NCBI RefSeq assembly: GCF_947499265.1 | Contig: NZ_CANMNK010000002.1 | Coordinates: 186,001-250,000 of the forward strand | DNA: 64,000 nucleotides | Source of the DNA: an uncultured Roseobacter sp. | Lineage (GTDB): Bacteria > Pseudomonadota > Alphaproteobacteria > Rhodobacterales > Rhodobacteraceae | Direction of reading: 5' to 3' | Shown: in pieces, positions 32,516 through 41,267 of the stretch | How the letters are laid out: every line of letters begins with the position of its first letter | Numbering within the stretch: the first letter of the stretch is position 1 | Position numbers and translations under genes: made by a program | The notes under the pieces: generated by a model | Databases searched by the model: none | What the model was told of the DNA's origin: nothing | What the model saw: only the letters and a program-made list of their open reading frames with translations

Positions 32516-35148
32516 ATTCCGATGATATCCTCAAGCTGATCCGCACAAAGCAACCTGAAGTGGTCTTGGAACGGCTGGCCGCCATGCCGCAGGCGGAGCG
32601 GCGCAAGCATGGCAAAGACGTCGCGCGTTTCTACGGTGAGGTGTTGCAAAACCTGAAGACCGCCAAGTCGTTTGAGGCGGTTCAGGTGGGCGTTTTGGCG
32701 ACGGCGACCCTGACCGATCTCAAAAAATTGCTCTTTCATCCTATTCCGACCAAATTCGGCATCGAACACGCCCTGCGCACCCTGTCACCGGAGTGGACCG
32801 ATGCATGGGTTGCATGGGTGGTTGAAAACAGCCCCCACTGGATCGCGCGTATTGCGCCGGTTTGGGAGGTCGGTCTGTGCGCCCGTCCGACAAGCGATGC
32901 TTTCATTCTTGGCTACTACGCAACCTACGCACAATACCGCGACCTCTCCGCGGATGATATGTTCCTCGACCACGACGTCTGGCGTTTTTTCGAGGTCGAA
33001 GGCGGGGGCGAATTCAGCCTCGCGGCGCATGATAAATATGCGAGCCCCGATTGCAGCTGGGCAACGCAACTTCTGGCGCTTATGAACGCAGGCAAGCTGG
33101 ACCGTGACAGGATGCTCGATGCGACGCTGGAAGCGCTCGCCCGCGATTTTGCGCAGTTCCGTGCAGGCTGGTACGCACGGTTTCACACCGCTCTTAGCCC
33201 CACGCCAGAAGAAGTTGCCAAGCGGGCAGGGCGATACGTGTCGCTGCTGGGGTCGTCGATCCCGACAACGGTATCCTTTGCCATCAAGATTGTGCAGGCC
33301 TTGGACAAGGCGCAGGAGATCGCGCCCGGTGACCTGCTTGAGGCGCTGGATGGCCCGCTTCAGGCTCGGCAAAAGGGTACCGTGGTGGCTGCCTTGCGGC
33401 TCATCACATCAGCGGTCAAACGAGATCCGACGTTGTCTGAGGTCGCGACCCGAAAGGCGACACGCGCACTGGTGTCCGAACAGGCGGATGTGCAATCCAA
33501 AGCGCTCGACCTGATTGAGAGTCTAGATGCTCCGGCGATCCAGGATGCTCTGGCGCAATATGTGCCGCTGGTGGCGCCATCGGTTCAGGCGCGCATTGCC
33601 GCTATGGCGGGGATCAGCCATGAAACACCGCAAGCGGGTCAGGCCATTGCCCAGACCAGCATCCCACAGCAGATCATGCCCGTCGCTGATGCTGCCGAGG
33701 CGCTTACGGTGTTTCTGGCTGTGCTGGAGGTGTCGCGCGATCCGTTTGAGGTGGAACGCGCAGTCGATGGGATTGCACGGTTCGGCGCAGAATTAACAAA
33801 GGACGACAAGCTCCTGTCACCACTTAAAAAACGTGCTGGACAGATTTGGAATAATGCGGGCGAGAATTACACCAGGGTTGTTCTGGCGGCGACCGGCAGA
33901 GCGCTCGCCGAGGGCACTGCAGTGCATGAATTTGCGGACGAGAGGGGTTACAACCCGAGTGTCGCTCATGTGCCGAAAGGGTGCTTTGCCCGCGTGTTTC
34001 GGGATCGCAACGCCGAAATCATCGAGCGTATTCAGTCGGGGTTCAGCCTGCCGATGCTATCTGCGCCCACGGATACCGGCGGCTTCGTTGACCCGGTAGC
34101 CTTGATGGCCCGGCTTGAACCTTATCGGGCAGCCGGGGTTGCGCCGGGGATGGTCGATCTGTCGCTGGCCTTGTTGCGGTTATCTACAGACAATCGCGAA
34201 ACGGCGCGCGTGGGTTTTATGCCAAAAACAGAGCAGGAACACGCGCTGGCCTATGCTTTGGGCTCCGACGCGTGCCTCGGATCGCAGCAAGCGCTGTGGG
34301 CCTCTGCCTGGGCCGCGCGGCAGCCTTGTCCGACCGATCCGCGCATTGTCGCGCTGTTTGACAGGCCACATCCCGATTGTGGCATTGCCGCAGAATATGA
34401 TGTCTCGGTCGCGCGGATCGACCGCGATATCTATCGCTACATCGACGTTAAAATTGCCGAACCCTTGACCATTACGCAGGATACAAAAGCATTGCCCGCC
34501 ATGTTCCATGTGACGGGCGCATACGGGGTTTTTGCTTGCAGTGGCTCTTACGAGGATGTGGCTTGGGCCTCTCTTGTCAGACCGGGGTGGCAAGAGCCAT
34601 TTTTCCGCTCGGCAATCGCCAAGCTGGATCTCGATCAAAAACTGACCGATCATCCCTGCCTGGGTTTTCTGGAGCCGTTCTTCCGACCGGGTCCCCCATG
34701 TGGACCGCTGGGTGCCGCGACACTGGTTTACTATATGGCGTCTGAGGACAAATCCGTCTCCGGTCTGGCCTGCGAAGCGGTTGCCACATTGTTTGCAGAA
34801 GACCGCCTGGAGGTTGCGCTCTTTGCACAGGCGTTGAAGGCGTTTGTCTTGGCCGATGCCCTCCCGACCAAACGGTGGACGAAAGGGCTGGGTGCGATCA
34901 CTCAAACGGCCCCGCAAAACGCGACGCTGGTGCGCGAAGCCATGGTCGCGGTGCTGGATTTTACCGCGGATGACACGCCGCATGATTTTGGCGGCATGTT
35001 GGAGCTTTTGTATGAGCTCTCTGTCGCCTCACAAACCACCTCGCTCAGCCCGCAAGCCGAGGACTGCCTGCGTGGTGTCCGTGGCGGCGGGAAATTGGCG
35101 AAATTCTCGAAGAAGCTGCTGCAGATGGCCCAGGGGGTGGAAGCCTGA
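32512..35148 (+). CDS. Large helical-repeat protein, partner of SWIM protein
   Basis: 878 aa, with no signal peptide or membrane segment. ATG 32512 overlaps the SWIM gene stop (ATGA) and follows AAGGGG. The sequence is mainly alpha-helical; the region about 230-400 reads like HEAT/ARM-type repeats (SFAIKIVQALDKAQEI, VVAALRLITSAVKRD, QSKALDLIESLDAPAIQDAL, AQYVPLVAPSVQARIAAMAG). The overall size and pairing resemble DUF6493-type proteins, but I cannot confirm that. No nuclease, ATPase or protease motif was found. Tight coupling with the SWIM protein suggests a scaffold in a two-protein complex. The 3' end is convergent with the PEP-mutase-like gene. Confidence 0.7.
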   Translation: MNSDDILKLIRTKQPEVVLERLAAMPQAERRKHGKDVARFYGEVLQNLKTAKSFEAVQVGVLATATLTDLKKLLFHPIPTKFGIEHALRTLSPEWTDAWVAWVVENSPHWIARIAPVWEVGLCARPTSDAFILGYYATYAQYRDLSADDMFLDHDVWRFFEVEGGGEFSLAAHDKYASPDCSWATQLLALMNAGKLDRDRMLDATLEALARDFAQFRAGWYARFHTALSPTPEEVAKRAGRYVSLLGSSIPTTVSFAIKIVQALDKAQEIAPGDLLEALDGPLQARQKGTVVAALRLITSAVKRDPTLSEVATRKATRALVSEQADVQSKALDLIESLDAPAIQDALAQYVPLVAPSVQARIAAMAGISHETPQAGQAIAQTSIPQQIMPVADAAEALTVFLAVLEVSRDPFEVERAVDGIARFGAELTKDDKLLSPLKKRAGQIWNNAGENYTRVVLAATGRALAEGTAVHEFADERGYNPSVAHVPKGCFARVFRDRNAEIIERIQSGFSLPMLSAPTDTGGFVDPVALMARLEPYRAAGVAPGMVDLSLALLRLSTDNRETARVGFMPKTEQEHALAYALGSDACLGSQQALWASAWAARQPCPTDPRIVALFDRPHPDCGIAAEYDVSVARIDRDIYRYIDVKIAEPLTITQDTKALPAMFHVTGAYGVFACSGSYEDVAWASLVRPGWQEPFFRSAIAKLDLDQKLTDHPCLGFLEPFFRPGPPCGPLGAATLVYYMASEDKSVSGLACEAVATLFAEDRLEVALFAQALKAFVLADALPTKRWTKGLGAITQTAPQNATLVREAMVAVLDFTADDTPHDFGGMLELLYELSVASQTTSLSPQAEDCLRGVRGGGKLAKFSKKLLQMAQGVEA

Positions 35149-35239
35149 CGCCGAAAACATGCAGGCAACCTCAGCGGCAGTTGTTTGAATGACCGAAGCG
35201 TACCTTCGGAACTTCAAACTATCTTCTAAAAACAGACAC

Positions 35240-35998
35240 CTACTGCAGGGAGTTGAACCTTTCAGTTAAGTCTGCAATCGCGCTCGCATAGGGGCCGGGA
35301 CCGTAGCTTGCACGGGACACACCGATCTCTGCGACACCGGCGAGCGTGTCCAGCGCGCCTGTCATCATCACATTCACCGGAAGGCTGGCCGCATCAACAA
35401 TGTCGCCAATCAAATCATGTTGTGTCAGGCCGGGGATGAAGAAACCATCTGCACCTGCTTCCGCATAGGCGGCTTCACGTTCCAGCGCGTCGGGGGCCAA
35501 CCTAGCGTGCTGAGACGGATCCGACCCCAGAAACACATCGGTCCGCGCGTTGATGAACAGGGGGATGTCTTCCATCCGGGCCGCTTCGCGCACGGCGCGT
35601 ATCCGCTCGACCTGCGTTGCAACCGGGTAGAGGCCCTCGCCCTGCACGATGCGATCTTCGAAATTGATGCCAATTGCACCTGCCCGCAGGACCTGACGCA
35701 CGTTTTCGGTCACAAGATCCGGTGCCGCGGCATATCCCCCTTCGAAATCAACGGTGAGGGGGATATCCACGCTGGTCGCGATGCGTTCCACGACGCGCAG
35801 CACGAAATCCAGTGGCATGGCTTCGCCATCCTTGAACCCATGCGCGGCGGCGACAGACCAGCTGCCGGTTGCGACGGCCTTGGCGCCCGCTTTTGCGAGC
35901 GCTTTTGCCCCGCCTGCGTCCCAGATGTTGTAGAGAACCAGAGGATCACCTTTCACGTGTAGTGATTTGAACAAATTTGCTTTTTCGGTCTGGTTCAT
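35240..35998 (-). CDS. Isocitrate lyase/PEP mutase superfamily protein
   Basis: 252 aa TIM-barrel enzyme. The start FKSLHVKGDPLVLYNIWDAGGAKALAKAG (core LVLYNIWDAGGA), DFEGGYAAAPD with metal-ligand acids, INFEDRIVQGEG, and INARTDVFLG are typical of the PEP mutase-like branch. This branch includes 2-methylisocitrate lyase, oxaloacetate decarboxylase and phosphonopyruvate hydrolase; the true isocitrate lyase KKCGH motif is missing. ATG at 35996-35998, only 4 nt after the stop of ada on the same strand, so the two are co-transcribed. The reason for that pairing is unclear, and the substrate is unknown. Confidence 0.82.
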   Translation of the reverse strand: MNQTEKANLFKSLHVKGDPLVLYNIWDAGGAKALAKAGAKAVATGSWSVAAAHGFKDGEAMPLDFVLRVVERIATSVDIPLTVDFEGGYAAAPDLVTENVRQVLRAGAIGINFEDRIVQGEGLYPVATQVERIRAVREAARMEDIPLFINARTDVFLGSDPSQHARLAPDALEREAAYAEAGADGFFIPGLTQHDLIGDIVDAASLPVNVMMTGALDTLAGVAEIGVSRASYGPGPYASAIADLTERFNSLQ

Positions 35999-36002
35999 TG
36001 TT

Positions 36003-37070
36003 TCATGCTTCCTTTTCCTGGGGTCGATATTGGCGTTCTATGTCGATCAGTTTCTGCTTGCGCCACAGACCGCCACCATATCCGGTCAGCGATCCGTCGG
36101 CACCAATAACGCGGTGACAGGGGATGATAATGGCCAGCCGATTGGCGCCATTGGCGCGGGCAACGGCGCGCGTGGCGGAGGGCCTGCCAATGCATCTGGC
36201 GATCTCTGAATAGCTGCGCGTGGTGCCTGGAGCGATGCGGGTCAGTTCCGCCCAAACCTCGCGTGCAAAGGGTGATCCGTCGAGCGCGCAGGGTGTCGAA
36301 AAACCGGCGGAACCGCCTGCAAAAAAGGCGCGCAGTTCCGCTTTGATCTGCTCGCCGGGGTCGGTTTTACCGATCCCGAGCCTGCCATGGGCGTGCTTTT
36401 CCAGCTGGGTGCTCTCTCTTTTCAGTGCTTTCCGGTCGACGAATTCCAACAGGTGAAGATGTGATCGGCTGCTTACCGAAATCATATCGCCCAAGGGTGT
36501 TGTGACCCAATCCGCGAAGAGCAGGGGTTTGCTGTCAAAATTGCCCGGGGCGCGGCCCAGAAGCTGTGCAAAGGCCGCTCTGAACGCGCTTGCGGATGCA
36601 AACCCTGCATCTATTTGGGCGTCAATGACCTTGCCGCCCTCGGCCAGAATCGCAAACCCATCGCGCAACCGCCGTTGCCGGGCCATTTCCAGAAAGGTCA
36701 TCCCGAACTGGCGCTTGAAACTGCGGCGGATCGTGGAGAGGTCAAAGCCCATATGTTTGACATCGTCTTCGGACCAGCGGTGCGCCGGCCGTGCCTCAAG
36801 CGCCGCAAGCAGGGTGCCGATGGCAGGGTCCGCCGATGCCATGGGGCGCAAGGGCTGGCATCTCTTGCAGGGGCGAAACCCTGCTTCCAGGCACGCCTTG
36901 ACCGATCCGTAGAACCTACAGTTTTCGGGCTTTGGTTTGCGGGCAGGGCAGGTCAGCCGGCAAAACACGCCGGTTGTCGACACGCCGACATAGGCTTGCC
37001 CGTCGTAGGCGGCATTCCGGTCAATCAGCGCCTGGTAGAGCGTGTCGCGGTCTGGAAGTTCAAAGAGCAT
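36003..37070 (-). CDS. ada: Bifunctional Ada: methyl-sensing activator and O6-methylguanine methyltransferase
   Basis: 355 aa, like E. coli Ada (354 aa). The N-terminal zinc domain has C37, C41, C68 and C71 (VFCRLTCPARKPKPENC and FRPCKRCQP); C37 would take methyl groups from phosphotriesters. An AraC-type helix-turn-helix follows (IRRSFKRQFGMTFLEMARQRRL, in parts). The C-terminal domain has the suicidal cysteine C318 in IIPCHRVIGADG, preceded by ARAVARANGANRLA. The protein repairs alkylated DNA and, once methylated, activates its own gene. ATG at 37068-37070. It is followed within 4 nt by a PEP-mutase-like gene, not by alkB or alkA. Confidence 0.93.
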   Translation of the reverse strand: MLFELPDRDTLYQALIDRNAAYDGQAYVGVSTTGVFCRLTCPARKPKPENCRFYGSVKACLEAGFRPCKRCQPLRPMASADPAIGTLLAALEARPAHRWSEDDVKHMGFDLSTIRRSFKRQFGMTFLEMARQRRLRDGFAILAEGGKVIDAQIDAGFASASAFRAAFAQLLGRAPGNFDSKPLLFADWVTTPLGDMISVSSRSHLHLLEFVDRKALKRESTQLEKHAHGRLGIGKTDPGEQIKAELRAFFAGGSAGFSTPCALDGSPFAREVWAELTRIAPGTTRSYSEIARCIGRPSATRAVARANGANRLAIIIPCHRVIGADGSLTGYGGGLWRKQKLIDIERQYRPQEKEA

Positions 37071-37210
37071 GCACCCTGCATATCATCTGGCAAAAGAGAC
37101 GCCGCCGAAAATCGGGCGTGTATTTGATTTTCTTGAGCGCAAATGTAATGCCACCTCAACGGGCAGCCAAGGCTGACCCCAGTTGCGCGCTTCGCCGCCT
37201 GTTGAGCGAT

Positions 37211-39322
37211 TCACGCCAGCAGCTTGGTCAGAACATTCTGGAAGAGCCGTGAAACACTGTTGTCAAAGTTGTTCCAGGGCAGGCTGCCGCAGAAGGTGAT
37301 CGAACCGGTGGCAAAAACCGTTCCACCCTGCGGATATTCGGCCCAGATCATATCCGCGTGCAGGGCATCCTGCGCCGGGCCGCCGGTGAGATTGGTCAGA
37401 TGGGTCAGTTGTTCTTCGGGCACCAGCATGAAGCCGTTTTCACGCGTCACGGATCGCGCCAGCAGCACCGTGTGTTCAGGTGTGCCCAGACGATAATCCA
37501 TATGGTCCAGTTCAAAACCCGCGGCGCCATGCCCCGAAAACCCGAAATCGCCGATGATCTCGCCTTCGATCCCCTCGAACACCCACTCATACGCCAGATC
37601 GGTGCAGACACGGCGGTAGGGATCGCCGAAGAACTCGCCCTGCGCGGCAAAGCCGATGCCCACCAGAGCCTGCGGCGCGCGCCCGTTGCGCCGCCAAAGC
37701 CCGCCATAGGTGCCGTCAAACGCGTTATAATACTCCCCGGGTTCAGCCGCCCAGGCGCGAATGCCATCTTCGGCGCGGCGGATTTCCAGAAGGCTGTCGT
37801 TCTCCGGATGCACGGCAATACGCCAGTAAAACCCGTTGCCACCAAGATAGGCCAAATGGCCGCCTGCATCGCGATAGTCGCGCAGGGCATCAAGGGTCTG
37901 TGCGGTGTGGTATTCGGGGTGGGTGGTCGTGGTGACCGCCTTGTAGTCACGCAACGCCGCCACGCCATCTGCATGCAGGGCATGGTCCGTGATCAGATCA
38001 TAGGCAATGCCCTTGGCATGCAGCCAGCTGAGCAAATGGCTGTCGGCCTGGAAATGGCGCAGGCCCGAACAGTCGGTATTGCCGAAGGTCACGTAGCCGG
38101 GGCGCAGATTAAAGAGCGGACGGCGATGCGACGCGTGGCAAATGCCGGAGCCGTCGCTGTGATTGTTGTAGGTCGACAGGCCGTAGTGCGGGTATGTGGC
38201 CGGGTTGTGGGGGTAAGCCTCCCAGTCGGTGAATTTTTTCTGCCACGAGGGGTCAAAATCCGGGCGCGCGTGGTTGCCGTAGATCGTGTAGGTGAAGGTC
38301 GGGATCAGCACGCAGAGATCGGCGGATGGCTTTCCCAACGGCGGGCAGACAAAGAAGGGGATCGCATCCTCATGCCCGTCGCAGCTCAGCCGCATGACAT
38401 AGGCGCCTGAGGCCATGTCTTCCGGGAGGGTGAAGGTAAAATCGGTATCCCACCCGAAATCGTAAATGTCGTCTTCGTGGAAGTGGATCGCCGCGTAGTG
38501 ATCGGGCTTGTGGGTCCAGTTCATCTCGGCGCCGTCCCAACCGGCGCTTGTGACGGCGCGCGTCGGGTAGTTCACCAGATCAAGATCGGGCCCGGTTATT
38601 GCCTGTGCCGTTGTGGAGGAGATCTGCTTGCCAAAATCCCAGGCGCAGAGGGGCTGAGCATCAGCCACCACGGTCGGGGCCTCGATCTTGCCGTTGAAAT
38701 GCTGCCCCGCCTGACCGTCCTCCCATTTGGCGGCGATCACCGGGGTTCCGGATAAGCTGAAGGAGGCAAGCGCGTCCTCTTGGACCTCAACCGGCGCGGC
38801 CTGCGCAGGTCCAAGCGGGGTTTGCCGCAGCGTCCAGGTGCCCTTCTCAAGCCGGGCTTCGATCAGGTGCCATTGGCGTAAACTCAGCGGACAGCCGGTG
38901 GAGATGGTTTGGTCGCCAAATGCCAGTGCCACGGCACCTTCGGTGTCCAGTCGCAAGTCGAGCGTGCCGATATTGAGGATGGTTTGGCGATGACCCGACC
39001 GCAGGGTCGGCCAAATCTTCACCGACAAGTTCAGGTCAGCGCCTTTTGCGGCAGCAACCCCGGACCGGGCGATGGCGTAGGAGCTTGCATAAAACGGGCG
39101 TTCGACAGATGCGAAGGTCTGAGCGGGGAAGTAGGGTGAGGCATCCTCTTCAACGATCCCTTGGCCCGCCGGGTTCGGATCCGCGCTGATGGAGCGCACG
39201 AGCCGTGCCGCGAAGGGCTTGGGCGAGGCCGATGATACCTTGAAGGCGATGCGCTCTCCGGGTCGTGCGGAGAGACGGTCAGCATACCCCAGCAAGGGTG
39301 GGTTTTTATGGTCGGTCGTCAT
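37211..39322 (-). CDS. N,N-dimethylformamidase large-subunit-like protein
   Basis: 703 aa from ATG 39320-39322, which overlaps the dctM stop (ATGA); the frame is open much further upstream, but that part is only the shadow of dctM. The first half is a lectin-like beta domain (LNLSVKIWPTLRSGH); the second half is the DMFase C-terminal domain with LIPTFTYTIYGNHARP, YVTFGNTDCSGLRHFQAD, TTTHPEYHT and GGHLAYLGGNGFYWR. DMFase of Paracoccus uses an Fe site with two Tyr and a Glu; the TTTHPEY and AYLGG tyrosines are candidate ligands. The known enzyme needs a small subunit, not found here. The operon with a TRAP importer suggests hydrolysis of an imported amide. Confidence 0.8.
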   Translation of the reverse strand: MTTDHKNPPLLGYADRLSARPGERIAFKVSSASPKPFAARLVRSISADPNPAGQGIVEEDASPYFPAQTFASVERPFYASSYAIARSGVAAAKGADLNLSVKIWPTLRSGHRQTILNIGTLDLRLDTEGAVALAFGDQTISTGCPLSLRQWHLIEARLEKGTWTLRQTPLGPAQAAPVEVQEDALASFSLSGTPVIAAKWEDGQAGQHFNGKIEAPTVVADAQPLCAWDFGKQISSTTAQAITGPDLDLVNYPTRAVTSAGWDGAEMNWTHKPDHYAAIHFHEDDIYDFGWDTDFTFTLPEDMASGAYVMRLSCDGHEDAIPFFVCPPLGKPSADLCVLIPTFTYTIYGNHARPDFDPSWQKKFTDWEAYPHNPATYPHYGLSTYNNHSDGSGICHASHRRPLFNLRPGYVTFGNTDCSGLRHFQADSHLLSWLHAKGIAYDLITDHALHADGVAALRDYKAVTTTTHPEYHTAQTLDALRDYRDAGGHLAYLGGNGFYWRIAVHPENDSLLEIRRAEDGIRAWAAEPGEYYNAFDGTYGGLWRRNGRAPQALVGIGFAAQGEFFGDPYRRVCTDLAYEWVFEGIEGEIIGDFGFSGHGAAGFELDHMDYRLGTPEHTVLLARSVTRENGFMLVPEEQLTHLTNLTGGPAQDALHADMIWAEYPQGGTVFATGSITFCGSLPWNNFDNSVSRLFQNVLTKLLA

Positions 39323-40710
39323 CGCATCGGCCCATAGACCAGATCGGGCAGAAATGTCACCCAGGAGGAGAAGAAGACCAGCAGCAGGATCATCAGGATA
39401 TAGGGGATCAGCAGGGGCAGAACGCCCACGGATATTTCCTCGATCGTGATCTTGCTGATCCTGGCGGCGACAAAGAGGTTCACCCCGATGGGTGGGGTCA
39501 GAAAGCCGATCTCGCAGGTCATGACCGTGAAGATGCCAAAGACCACCGGGTCGATTCCCAGGCTGGTGACCAGCGGGAAGAACACGGCGGTGAAGATAAT
39601 GATCTGCGGGATGCTTTCCAGCCACATGCCGACAAGGATGTAGAAGGCGCCGATCATCAGCATCACCAGCCAGGGAAATTCGACCAGCCCGCGAAAGAGG
39701 CTCAGGACCGCATCGGGAATGTCGAAGATCGTCACCAATTGACCGAAAGCCTTGGTGGAGCCCAGAATAAAGAGCACGGTGCCAATGACGATGGCGGTGA
39801 ATTTGAAGGCATGAAAAAGCTTGGCCAGGGTCAGCCCGCGATAGATGAAGAGACCGACAAAGAGCCCGTAGGCCACGGCCACGCCTGCCGCCTCGGAGGG
39901 GGTGAAAATGCCCGCGTAGATGCCGCCGAGAATGATCACCGGCGCAAAGACCGCCCATTTGCCTTCCCAAAAGGCCTCCAGCAATGGCCCCCAGCGGAAG
40001 GGCTCGCCGGTGCCGCCATAGCCGTTCTTGGTCGAGATGATGAAGACGACAACCATTAGCATCAGGCCCAGAACGATGCCGGGCACGATGCCGGCAAGAA
40101 ACAGGCGCGGGATGGAGACATCGGTGACCAGTGCAAAGATGATCAGAAGATTTGAGGGCGGGATCATGCTGCCAAGCGCCCCGGCCGCGGCGGCGATGGC
40201 CCCGGCAAAGCGGGATCTGTAGCCCTCTTCCTGCATTGCCGGAATGGTGATCGATCCGATGGCCGCCGTGGTCGCGGGGCCCGAGCCGGAGAGGGCGGCA
40301 AAGAACATGCAGGCCACCACCGTGACCAGGCCCAGCCCCCCCTTATAGGCGCCCACGAGTTTCTGCGCGATATTGACCAGCTTCTCCGACATGCCGCCCT
40401 GTTCCATCAACTGCCCGGCCAGCACGAAAAGGGGGATGGTGACCAGCGGGAAGGGCTCAAACGCGGTCCAGGCCGCCTGTGCCATCAGGGTCATCGGAAT
40501 GTCGGCGATATAGAGCCCTGCCACGGTGGCAATCCCCGCGGCAAAGGGGATCGGCACGCCAATGACCATGGTGACGACAAAGATCACCGCCATTGTGACC
40601 GGACCGTTCAGACCCACGGCATAGGTGGCGGCGACCCCAAGGATCATCAGGCCAAAGATGATCGACGGGATGATGCCGCGGCGCGCAGGGGACGTGTCTG
40701 TCTGGCTCAC
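39319..40710 (-). CDS. dctM: TRAP transporter large permease (DctM)
   Basis: 463 aa from GTG 40708-40710, which overlaps the dctQ stop (GTGA). About 12-13 hydrophobic helices. Family motifs: VIGVPIPFAAGIATVAGLY, LVTIPLFVLAGQLMEQGGM, FFAALSGSGPATTAAIGSITIPAM (core SGSGPATTAAIGS), MIPPSNLLIIFALV, and GFLTPPIGVNLFVAARIS near the C-terminus. It is the ion-coupled membrane subunit. Its stop overlaps the start of the dimethylformamidase-like gene, so import and hydrolysis are translationally coupled. Confidence 0.92.
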   Translation of the reverse strand: MSQTDTSPARRGIIPSIIFGLMILGVAATYAVGLNGPVTMAVIFVVTMVIGVPIPFAAGIATVAGLYIADIPMTLMAQAAWTAFEPFPLVTIPLFVLAGQLMEQGGMSEKLVNIAQKLVGAYKGGLGLVTVVACMFFAALSGSGPATTAAIGSITIPAMQEEGYRSRFAGAIAAAAGALGSMIPPSNLLIIFALVTDVSIPRLFLAGIVPGIVLGLMLMVVVFIISTKNGYGGTGEPFRWGPLLEAFWEGKWAVFAPVIILGGIYAGIFTPSEAAGVAVAYGLFVGLFIYRGLTLAKLFHAFKFTAIVIGTVLFILGSTKAFGQLVTIFDIPDAVLSLFRGLVEFPWLVMLMIGAFYILVGMWLESIPQIIIFTAVFFPLVTSLGIDPVVFGIFTVMTCEIGFLTPPIGVNLFVAARISKITIEEISVGVLPLLIPYILMILLLVFFSSWVTFLPDLVYGPMR

Positions 40711-41189
40711 AGCGGCAGCCCTTTGAAGCGATCGTTTTTCCAGCGCCAGTAGACCTGTAGAATGCGAAACAGCATCAGGCAGAAAAGCATCGGGATGAAC
40801 ATCTGCACCCATCGCTGTTCGATCCCGAGGCCGGGCGTTTGATAGGTTACGTTAAACAGCAGTTGGGTATATGTGGTGGTCTGTACGATCATGAAGATCA
40901 CAAAAGCGAACCACAAAGCATCCGCCAGCACGATCGAGAAGACCTGCAAGGCGCGGGGCAGGCGGCTGACCAGCAGCGTGATGCGGATATGGGCCCGTTC
41001 CCGCACGGCCATCGTCGCGCCCAGATAGACCGCAAAAATCATGCCGTAGACCGCGGTTTCTTCGGCCCAGACGGCGGCAGAGTGAAAGACGAAGCGCATC
41101 ACCACCTGAATCAGGACCGATCCCACGACACAGGCCAGAAAGATCGTGCACAGAACCTCTTCGAAGTGTCGATCAAGTTTGCCCAGCAT
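40707..41189 (-). CDS. dctQ: TRAP transporter small permease (DctQ)
   Basis: 160 aa. ATG at 41187-41189 follows AGGGGTGG; a longer form from 41228 is less likely. Four membrane helices are predicted at about 12-34, 46-66, 85-107 and 125-147. WAEETAVYGMIFAVYLGATMAVRERAHIRI (core VWAEETAVYGMIFAVYLGA) is the conserved region. It lies between dctP (hairpin in the 78-nt gap) and dctM (GTGA overlap). Confidence 0.9.
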   Translation of the reverse strand: MLGKLDRHFEEVLCTIFLACVVGSVLIQVVMRFVFHSAAVWAEETAVYGMIFAVYLGATMAVRERAHIRITLLVSRLPRALQVFSIVLADALWFAFVIFMIVQTTTYTQLLFNVTYQTPGLGIEQRWVQMFIPMLFCLMLFRILQVYWRWKNDRFKGLPL

Positions 41190-41220
41190 GAACCACCCCT
41201 TTCGTGTCGGGTGAAAAGCA

Positions 41221-41244
41221 GGCTGCAATCATCTGATCGCAGCC
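41221..41244 (-). promoter_or_regulatory. Intercistronic stem-loop between dctP and dctQ
   Basis: ggctgcaat (41221-41229) and atcgcagcc (41236-41244) pair over nine positions with one wobble pair and a 6-nt loop. Like the hairpin in the first TRAP operon it follows the dctP stop and is not followed by a long T-run, so a 3'-end stabiliser or partial terminator is the likely role. Confidence 0.5.
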
Positions 41245-41267
41245 CGAAGTTTCAGGGAGAAAGGGTG

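Noticed and set aside
36003-36209. Short plus-strand frames within ada and the PEP-mutase-like gene
   Set aside because: No ribosome-binding site, no family motif, and they are antisense to well-supported genes.
37211-39970. A 919-residue reading for the dimethylformamidase-like gene starting at 39970
   Set aside because: The first 216 codons are the out-of-frame shadow of dctM; the ATG at 39322 overlapping the dctM stop gives the family-like N-terminus.
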